Origin: JAWLCG01 sp041687295
GTDB taxonomy: Bacteria > Planctomycetota > Phycisphaerae > SM23-33 > FEN-1343
Length of the DNA stretch: 11,455 bases
Direction: 5' to 3'
NCBI GenBank assembly: GCA_041687295.1
Contig: JAWLCG010000142.1
Coordinates: 1 to 11,455 of the forward strand
Positions 6,836 to 11,455 of this stretch are shown one piece after another (the first letter of the stretch is position 1; each line of letters opens with the position of its first letter). Made by a program: the position numbers and the translations under genes. The notes under the pieces are model-generated. The model worked only from the letters and a program-made list of their open reading frames with translations, ran no database searches and was not told the origin of the DNA.

Positions 6836-6939
6836 GGGGTTCTCTGCGTCAGCCGGGCGCACACCGATCGAGCCTGCGAGAACAGGACCAAAGTCTTCAC
6901 ATGATGGAGGGGAATGAAAAAAGGGAGGCAGATTTCGTC

Positions 6940-6972
6940 TTGACATACCGCCGATCTACTATAACCTTGCAG
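6940..6972 (+). promoter_or_regulatory. Candidate promoter of the PEP-CTERM cluster with an overlapping operator-like site
   Basis: A perfect TTGACA (6940-6945) is followed by TATAAC (6960-6965), a 5/6 match to the -10 box. The spacer is only 14 bases, shorter than the usual 16-18, so the pairing is uncertain. AACCTTGCAG (6963-6972) overlaps the -10 box and differs by one base from AACGTTGCAG (6817-6826) in the regulator's candidate operator. Transcripts would have a leader of about 70 bases. Confidence 0.45.
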
Positions 6973-6986
6973 ATAGCGGGACACAT

Positions 6987-7013
6987 CCGCCCGGACCCGA
7001 GCCCTCCGGGCGG
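6987..7013 (+). other. 5'-UTR stem-loop upstream of the first PEP-CTERM gene
   Basis: A perfect 9-bp stem CCGCCCGGA (6987-6995) with TCCGGGCGG (7005-7013) encloses a 9-base loop. It ends about 20 bases before the Shine-Dalgarno AGGAGGTG (7033-7040). It could stabilise the leader RNA or act as an attenuator; no T-run follows. Confidence 0.5.
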
Positions 7014-7044
7014 CCAACAACTCTCTTGAAGCAGGAGGTGGATC

Positions 7045-7986
7045 ATGCGTTGTTGCGCGCTTCTCGTGCTGACCTTGTGCGCATCTCTCGTGGTATCCGC
7101 ATCGGGGGCCGTTCTGGTCAGCGAGACCTTTGACTACCCTGCGGGCAATCTGCATGGGGGCAACGGCGGGACGGGCTTCACCGGACCGTGGCAGGCGCAG
7201 GGCGACCTGCCGCCCGGCCAGCCCCAGCCCCAGTCGCTCCAGGAGATCCCGGTGCTGGCCGGTCCGGTGGCGTATGAAGGCTACGCGGCCCTGGGTAACT
7301 CGGTGCTGACCACGACCCGCACCAGCGGCTCGCAGGTCGAGGGCGACCTGATGCACGGCGACCGCCCGATCGTCCCGATCAGCACGGCCCAGCAGTCGAC
7401 GCTGTTCATGGGCTTCAGCTACCAGAAGCTCAAAGTGTACTCCTCGGATGGCCGAAGCGGCCTGATCGAGCTGTTCGACAGCAGCGATCCGGACAAGTCC
7501 CTGCGCGTGTGCCACTACCGCGGCCTGGTGTCGGATGTCATCGGCCCGGACGGTCAGCCCACCGGCACGACCGCCAACGAGGTCAACTTCATGGTGTCGC
7601 TGGGCGGCCTGCGCAACTCGCCGGCCGGTCTGAGCGAGCCCTTCACTTGGCAGAGCTCCAGCGCCATCGGCTTCGACACGCCCCTGTTCGTGCTGACCAA
7701 GTTCGTCTTCGATGCCGACTACACGCTGGCGCTACTGAGCTTCTACTACTCGCCCGAGGCCCTGCCCACCGAGGAACCGGCGGTGTGGGACGCGTGGGTC
7801 TCGGTTCCCGAGGCCTGGAACCTCGACCTCGACACCCTGCGCCTGCGGGCCGAGGGCGAGAACCGCAAGGGCATCATCAGCGAGGTCCGCGTCGGCACCG
7901 AGGTAGGCGACGTCCTGCTGGTGCCCGAGCCGGCGAGCCTGGGCCTGCTGGGCCTGGGCGGGCTGCTGCTGCGGCGGCGACGGTAA
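7045..7986 (+). CDS. PEP-CTERM exported protein, 'ETFDYP' family, paralogue 1
   Basis: 313 residues. The start ATG 7045 is preceded by a near-ideal Shine-Dalgarno AGGAGGTG. An N-terminal signal peptide has a hydrophobic core (residues 4-18) and likely cleavage near ASGA. Mature protein starts with VLVSETFDYPAGNLHGGNGGTGF, a beginning common in planctomycete PEP-CTERM proteins, followed by about 260 residues rich in G, S, T, L and V, suggesting a beta-sandwich. The C-terminus is a PEP-CTERM sorting tag: VPEPAS at 293-298, a short hydrophobic stretch and RRRR. By family knowledge it is exported and processed by an exosortase into the envelope or matrix. No catalytic motif is visible; molecular function is unknown. 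It is first in the cluster and closest in sequence to the next gene. Confidence 0.88.
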   Translation: MRCCALLVLTLCASLVVSASGAVLVSETFDYPAGNLHGGNGGTGFTGPWQAQGDLPPGQPQPQSLQEIPVLAGPVAYEGYAALGNSVLTTTRTSGSQVEGDLMHGDRPIVPISTAQQSTLFMGFSYQKLKVYSSDGRSGLIELFDSSDPDKSLRVCHYRGLVSDVIGPDGQPTGTTANEVNFMVSLGGLRNSPAGLSEPFTWQSSSAIGFDTPLFVLTKFVFDADYTLALLSFYYSPEALPTEEPAVWDAWVSVPEAWNLDLDTLRLRAEGENRKGIISEVRVGTEVGDVLLVPEPASLGLLGLGGLLLRRRR

Positions 7987-7997
7987 GGCCTAATCTA

Positions 7998-8016
7998 GGC
8001 GGGCCCCCTGGCCGCC
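7998..8016 (+). other. Leader hairpin before PEP-CTERM paralogue 2
   Basis: GGC-G-GGCC (7998-8005) pairs with GGCCGCC (8010-8016), leaving one bulged G and a 4-base loop. It is directly upstream of the Shine-Dalgarno AAAGGAG (8018-8024). The same arrangement recurs before paralogue 3. Confidence 0.4.
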
Positions 8017-8031
8017 GAAAGGAGTACGCCC

Positions 8032-8994
8032 ATGTTGTCTGTTGACCCCTTTGTGCGCCTGTGGCTAGGCGCGGTCTTAGCCATGGGCCTGATCCTGTCG
8101 GCCCCCGTCGCGTCGGCGGAGCTGCTGGTGTCGGAAACCTTCGACTACCCCGTTGGCAGCCTGCACGGCCAGAACGGCGGGATCGGCTTTGCGGGGGCCT
8201 GGCAGGCGCAGGGCGACCTGCCGGCCGGTCAGCCCCAGCCCCAGTCGCTGCAGGAGTTCCCGGTCCTGGCCGGTGCGGTGGCGTATGAAGGCTACGCGGC
8301 CCTGGGTAACTCGGTGCTGACCACGACGCGCAGCAACGGCTCGCAGGTCGAGGGCGACCTGATGCAGGCCGACCGCCCGATCGTCCCGATCAACACGGCC
8401 CAGCAGTCGACGCTGTTCATGGGCTTCAGCTACCAGAAGCTCAAAGTATACTCCTCGGATGGCCGAAGCGGCCTGATCGAGCTGTTCGACAGCAGCGATC
8501 CGGACAAGGTCCTGCGGGTGTGCCATTACCGCGGCCTGGTGTCGGACGTCATCGGCCCGGACGGCCTGCCCACCGGCACGACCGCCAACGAGGTCAACTT
8601 CATGGTGTCGATGGGCAGCCTGCGCAACTCGCCGGCCGGCCTGAGCGAGCCTTTCACCTGGCAGAGCTCCAGCGCCATCGGCTACAACGTGCCGTTGTTC
8701 GTGCTGACCAAGTTCGTCTTTGACGCCGACTACACGCTGGCGCTACTGAGCTTTTGCTACTCGCCCGAGGCCCTGCCCACCGAGGAGCCGGCGGTATGGG
8801 ACGCGTGGGTCTCGATTCCCGAGGCCTGGGGTCTGAACATCGACACCCTGCGCCTGCCGGCCGAGGGCGAGGGTCGCAAGGGCGTTATCAGCGAGGTCCG
8901 CGTCGGCACCGAGGTAGGCGACGTGTTGCTGGTGCCCGAGCCGGCGAGCCTGGGCCTGCTGGGCCTGGGCGGGCTGCTGCTGCGGCGACGGTAA
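8032..8994 (+). CDS. PEP-CTERM exported protein, 'ETFDYP' family, paralogue 2 (mosaic)
   Basis: 320 residues, start ATG 8032 with AAAGGAG at 8018-8024. Signal peptide with hydrophobic core LWLGAVLAMGLILSAPVASA, likely cleaved after ASA, then ELLVSETFDYPVGSLHGQNGG. PEP-CTERM tag begins VPEPAS at 301 and ends RRR. From QPQPQSLQE onward it is about 92% identical to paralogue 1 (roughly 23 differences by eye over ~275 residues). Its first ~200 bases instead match paralogue 3 with about nine differences. So it looks like a recombinant of its two neighbours. Likely in the same transcript as the flanking genes; 45 bases separate it from paralogue 1. Function unknown; envelope or matrix protein presumed. 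Confidence 0.88.
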   Translation: MLSVDPFVRLWLGAVLAMGLILSAPVASAELLVSETFDYPVGSLHGQNGGIGFAGAWQAQGDLPAGQPQPQSLQEFPVLAGAVAYEGYAALGNSVLTTTRSNGSQVEGDLMQADRPIVPINTAQQSTLFMGFSYQKLKVYSSDGRSGLIELFDSSDPDKVLRVCHYRGLVSDVIGPDGLPTGTTANEVNFMVSMGSLRNSPAGLSEPFTWQSSSAIGYNVPLFVLTKFVFDADYTLALLSFCYSPEALPTEEPAVWDAWVSIPEAWGLNIDTLRLPAEGEGRKGVISEVRVGTEVGDVLLVPEPASLGLLGLGGLLLRRR

Positions 8995-9005
8995 GACCTA
9001 ACGTT

Positions 9006-9023
9006 GGCGGCCTGCCTGCCGCC
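9006..9023 (+). other. Leader hairpin before PEP-CTERM paralogue 3
   Basis: GGCGGC (9006-9011) pairs perfectly with GCCGCC (9018-9023) around a 6-base loop. It abuts the Shine-Dalgarno GAAAGGAG (9024-9031), matching the layout before paralogue 2. Confidence 0.4.
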
Positions 9024-9038
9024 GAAAGGAGTACCCCC

Positions 9039-9992
9039 ATGTTGTCTGTTGCCCCCTTTGTGCGCCTCTGGCTAGGCGTGGCCTTAGCCATGGGCCTGAT
9101 CCTGTCGGCTCCCGTCGCGTCGGCGGAACTGCTGGTGTCGGAAACCTTCGACTACCCCGTTGGCTGCCTGCACGGCCAGAACGGCGGGATCGGTTTTGCG
9201 GGCGCCTGGCAGGCGCAGGGCGACCTGCCGGCCGGTCAGCCGACGACCAGTTCGTGGCAGGAGTTCCGCGTGCAGGCCGATCCAATCGCCTACCCGGGCT
9301 ACGACGCCCTGGGCCGAGCGATCGGCACGCAGACCACTTCGGCTAACAGCCTGTCCGCGGGCGACCTGCGACAGGCTGACCGCCCGATCGTGTCGCTCAG
9401 TTCGGCCGAGCATGACACGCTGTACCTGGGCTTTTCCTACGTGAAGACCGGCGCGTACGGCGCGGGCACCGGCTCGAGCGTGCTGGAGCTGATCGATAGC
9501 GCCCGCCCCGGGCAGTCGCTCGAGATCGGCCATTCGCGGCTCGGTGTGTCCTCGCCGGTTATTGGCCCGGACGGGCAGCCCACCGGCGGCTCGGCCTACA
9601 GTGTGCACTTTCATCTCAGCCTGGGCGAGACCCGCAGCATGGTGGTCGAGCCGTTCTCGTGGCACACCTCATCGACGGGTGGGCTGAATGTGCCCTACTT
9701 CATGCTGGTCAAGCTGGTGTTCATGGAGGACGTTACCGTCGCCCTGCTGAGCTACACCTGCGCGCCGGACGCCCTGCCCACAGAGGACCCCCTCTGGGAT
9801 GTCTGGGTGGGCGTGGACCCGATGGACCTGAACATCGATACCCTGCGCGTCCACGCCCAAAGCCGCAACTATGCCGGCCGGGTTGACGACATCCGCATCG
9901 GCTCGACGCTGCAGGACGTGTTGCTGGTGCCCGAGCCGGCGAGCCTGAGTCTGCTGGGACTGGCCGGGCTGCTGCTGGGCCGCAAGCGCTGA
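9039..9992 (+). CDS. PEP-CTERM exported protein, 'ETFDYP' family, paralogue 3 (diverged)
   Basis: 317 residues. I choose ATG 9039, which has GAAAGGAG at 9024-9031 and begins a signal peptide nearly identical to that of paralogue 2; the frame is open far upstream only because it shadows the previous gene. Cleavage is likely after ASA, then ELLVSETFDYPVGCLHGQNGG. After about residue 68 it diverges strongly from paralogues 1 and 2, keeping scattered shared blocks: ADRPIV, LGFSY, PVIGPDGQPTG, VEPFSW-like, ALPTED and LNIDTLR. PEP-CTERM tag starts VPEPAS at 297 and ends GRKR. An older duplicate whose 5' part appears homogenised with paralogue 2. Function unknown; exported envelope or matrix protein presumed. 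Confidence 0.87.
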   Translation: MLSVAPFVRLWLGVALAMGLILSAPVASAELLVSETFDYPVGCLHGQNGGIGFAGAWQAQGDLPAGQPTTSSWQEFRVQADPIAYPGYDALGRAIGTQTTSANSLSAGDLRQADRPIVSLSSAEHDTLYLGFSYVKTGAYGAGTGSSVLELIDSARPGQSLEIGHSRLGVSSPVIGPDGQPTGGSAYSVHFHLSLGETRSMVVEPFSWHTSSTGGLNVPYFMLVKLVFMEDVTVALLSYTCAPDALPTEDPLWDVWVGVDPMDLNIDTLRVHAQSRNYAGRVDDIRIGSTLQDVLLVPEPASLSLLGLAGLLLGRKR

Positions 9993-10052
9993 CGTGACCG
10001 AGTGTGTCGAGTGATCCGCATGAGCCCACAACCATTCATAGGGAGACGTACC

Positions 10053-11279
10053 ATGAGCAAGCGATTCGCTTTTGTGCTGGCAGCCGTCGGGCTGCTGAGT
10101 TTCACCGCCGGGGCCTGGGGACAGGTGAGCAATGTCCACAGCACCTTCTCCGGCGACCCGACCTCGGAGGTCACTGTCAGCTGGCGGACGCCGCCGTTCG
10201 GCGGCACGAGCATGCAGTATGGTCTGACGAGCGATCTGGGCAGCTCGGCCACGGGCTCGGCGTTTCTCAGCTCGGGCGGTTTCCAGCACCACGTCACGCT
10301 CTCGGGCCTGCAGCCGAACACCACCTACTACTATAAGCCCGCCGGCGGCGGCCCGCTGGGCACGTTCAAGACCGCCCCGGCCGACAACAGTCACTTCCGC
10401 TTCGCCGTCATCGGCGACGTGCAGGGCTACTCGTCGGTTTCGGGCAAGTGGACGGCGGCCTCGAACTTCCTGGCCGGGCAGGACCTGCTGTTCTGGGTTC
10501 CCCTGGGCGACCTGGTGCAGAACGGCGCCACGCAGACCGAGTACGACGCCTTCTGGAGTGGCTGCAAGGCCCTGAGCCAGTCCGTGCCGGTCATGCCGAT
10601 CATCGGCAACCACGACGAATACGGCTACGCGACCGGCTGGCCTCAGAACTACCTCGACCAGTTCCGCCTGCCCGACAACGGCAGCGCCGGCTATCAGGGC
10701 CACTGGTGGGCCATCGAGGTTGGACCCATGCAGTTCATCGGCCTGAACAACAGCCCCGGGGGGGGGCCGCTCAGCAATGAACAGGCCCGGGCCACCCAGG
10801 CCGCGTGGATGGACCAGCAGATGAGCCAGTCGGACGCGCGGTGGAAGTTCGCATCTCTGCACACCCCGACCTGGTCGACGGGCGGGCACGGCGGAGAGAA
10901 CCTCAACAGCGACTACCGTCCGACCTGGGAGGCCCACCACGCCACGGCCGTCTTCAGCGGACACACCCACTCCTTCGAGGTCACCCACCCGATGCGCGAC
11001 GGCGAGCGGGTCGATTCGTGGGCCGAGGGCACGTTCTACTACAACTCGGCGGGCATCAATTCCAATGGCGCCGTCCAGGGCGCATGGTTCAGTGAGTTCT
11101 GGCAGAGCGAGAGCGGCCTGCCCCTGGTGGGCATCGTGGACGTGTTCGAGGATGAGGTGATCGTGACCACCTACAACTACCAGACCGGAGAGATCTTCCA
11201 CCAGGTCACCATCCCCGAGCCGGCCTCGATGAGCCTGCTGGGTGCCGGCGCCCTGATGACACTGATTCGCCGGCGGTAG
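10053..11279 (+). CDS. Purple-acid-phosphatase-like metallophosphoesterase with PEP-CTERM tag
   Basis: 408 residues. Start ATG 10053 with AGGGAGA at 10040-10046; an in-frame ATG further upstream lacks a signal peptide at its start. Signal peptide ends near AWGQ (~24). Residues ~25-112 form an Fn3-like purple acid phosphatase N-domain ('TSEVTVSWRTPPFGG', 'LQPNTTYYYK'). The calcineurin-like core has IGDVQG (D122), LGDLVQ (D153), GNHDEYG (N186, H187), LHTP (H270) and GHTHSF (H304, H306), giving a two-metal site. The Tyr that follows in the canonical GDxxY motif is Gln (Q156), so it would lack the iron-tyrosinate 'purple' chemistry. PEP-CTERM tag starts IPEPAS at 387 and ends RRR. Probably an exported phosphomonoesterase or phosphodiesterase for phosphate scavenging or matrix processing; substrate unknown. 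Gene lies 60 bases after paralogue 3 in the same cluster. Confidence 0.88.
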   Translation: MSKRFAFVLAAVGLLSFTAGAWGQVSNVHSTFSGDPTSEVTVSWRTPPFGGTSMQYGLTSDLGSSATGSAFLSSGGFQHHVTLSGLQPNTTYYYKPAGGGPLGTFKTAPADNSHFRFAVIGDVQGYSSVSGKWTAASNFLAGQDLLFWVPLGDLVQNGATQTEYDAFWSGCKALSQSVPVMPIIGNHDEYGYATGWPQNYLDQFRLPDNGSAGYQGHWWAIEVGPMQFIGLNNSPGGGPLSNEQARATQAAWMDQQMSQSDARWKFASLHTPTWSTGGHGGENLNSDYRPTWEAHHATAVFSGHTHSFEVTHPMRDGERVDSWAEGTFYYNSAGINSNGAVQGAWFSEFWQSESGLPLVGIVDVFEDEVIVTTYNYQTGEIFHQVTIPEPASMSLLGAGALMTLIRRR

Positions 11280-11342
11280 GACTCAAAGCGGTTTATTCAA
11301 CCAACAGACGACACTGCACACACCACCCAAGGAGAGAGAAAC

Positions 11343-11455
11343 ATGTCTATGCACAAGAGCATTACGGGATTCGTGGCGAGCCTGGTTCTGGTGATCGGCC
11401 TGACCGCCGGACTGGCCCAGGGGGCGCTGCTGGTCGAGGAGAGCTTCAACTACCC
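11343..11455 (+). CDS. Partial PEP-CTERM-type exported protein, 'ESFNYP' family member (runs off window)
   Basis: Only the first 37 residues are present. Start ATG 11343 is preceded by AAGGAGAG at 11329-11336; ATG 11349 is an alternative start. The signal peptide core is ITGFVASLVLVIGLTAGLAQ with likely cleavage near AQG-A, followed by ALLVEESFNYP. This matches the post-signal segment of the three upstream paralogues (ELLVSETFDYP), so it is probably a fourth family member. The C-terminal PEP-CTERM tag is expected but lies outside the window. Confidence 0.75.
   Translation, partial: MSMHKSITGFVASLVLVIGLTAGLAQGALLVEESFNY

Noticed and set aside
7045..7110. Lipoprotein signal in paralogue 1 because of several cysteines near the N-terminus
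   Set aside because: No proper lipobox precedes a cysteine at the end of the hydrophobic core; the cysteines are at the start of or within the core.
8754..9038. Upstream extension of paralogue 3 into paralogue 2
   Set aside because: It would bury the signal peptide inside the protein; ATG 9039 has a strong ribosome-binding site and matches the start of paralogue 2.
7045..9992. CRISPR or other short regularly spaced array suggested by repeated sequence
   Set aside because: The repetition is gene-length paralogy with ~1-kb period, not short direct repeats with unique spacers. No tRNA or rRNA signatures were seen anywhere in the window either.
9669..11201. Long minus-strand open frame (about 510 codons) opposite the phosphatase and paralogue 3
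   Set aside because: The plus strand has proteins with clear signal peptides, metal motifs and PEP-CTERM tags; the antisense translation has no domain pattern and is explained by the G/C third-position bias.

Overview
This is a GC-rich, densely coding bacterial window with strongly G/C-biased third codon positions. It most likely comes from the Planctomycetota, probably a Phycisphaerae-like lineage. The clues are a run of PEP-CTERM surface or exported proteins with the N-terminal '(L)LVSETFDYP' signature, an ECF sigma factor with a small zinc-finger anti-sigma-like partner, a LacI regulator and a GH78-type rhamnosidase. The taxonomic call is inference from gene content and style; no rRNA marker is present.

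Layout. (1) 123-2441 (+): a cytoplasmic GH78-like alpha-L-rhamnosidase. (2) 2442-2763: a gene-free stretch filled with REP/MITE-like inverted repeats. (3) 2764-5650 (+): a tight three-gene operon of ECF sigma factor, a zf-HC2 (ZAS) protein fused to an excisionase-type helix-turn-helix, and a GspE/PilB-type ATPase. The N-terminus of the ATPase looks like two soluble GspF-type helical domains in tandem. The last two genes overlap by ATGA. (4) 5648-5689: an inverted repeat containing both convergent stop codons. (5) 5687-6757 (-): a LacI-family regulator. (6) 6758-7044: a divergent regulatory region with a candidate autoregulatory operator and a promoter for the PEP-CTERM genes. (7) 7045-11455 (+): a PEP-CTERM cluster with three paralogous 'ETFDYP' proteins, a metallophosphoesterase of the purple-acid-phosphatase type that also ends in PEP-CTERM, and the start of a fourth 'ESFNYP' protein running off the window.

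How the parts may work together. The PEP-CTERM block is probably one transcription unit of envelope or extracellular-matrix proteins, sorted by an exosortase encoded elsewhere. Its promoter region carries a sequence resembling the presumed LacI-family operator, so the divergent regulator may control it along with itself. The GH78 enzyme and the LacI regulator both point to carbohydrate use. The sigma/ZAS-HTH/FF-E operon is the most unusual part: it pairs a transcription switch with an apparently soluble secretion-type ATPase carrying its own platform-like domains, and no pilins, secretins or membrane-spanning GspF are visible nearby.

All domain calls come from reading motifs by eye; no database search was run.
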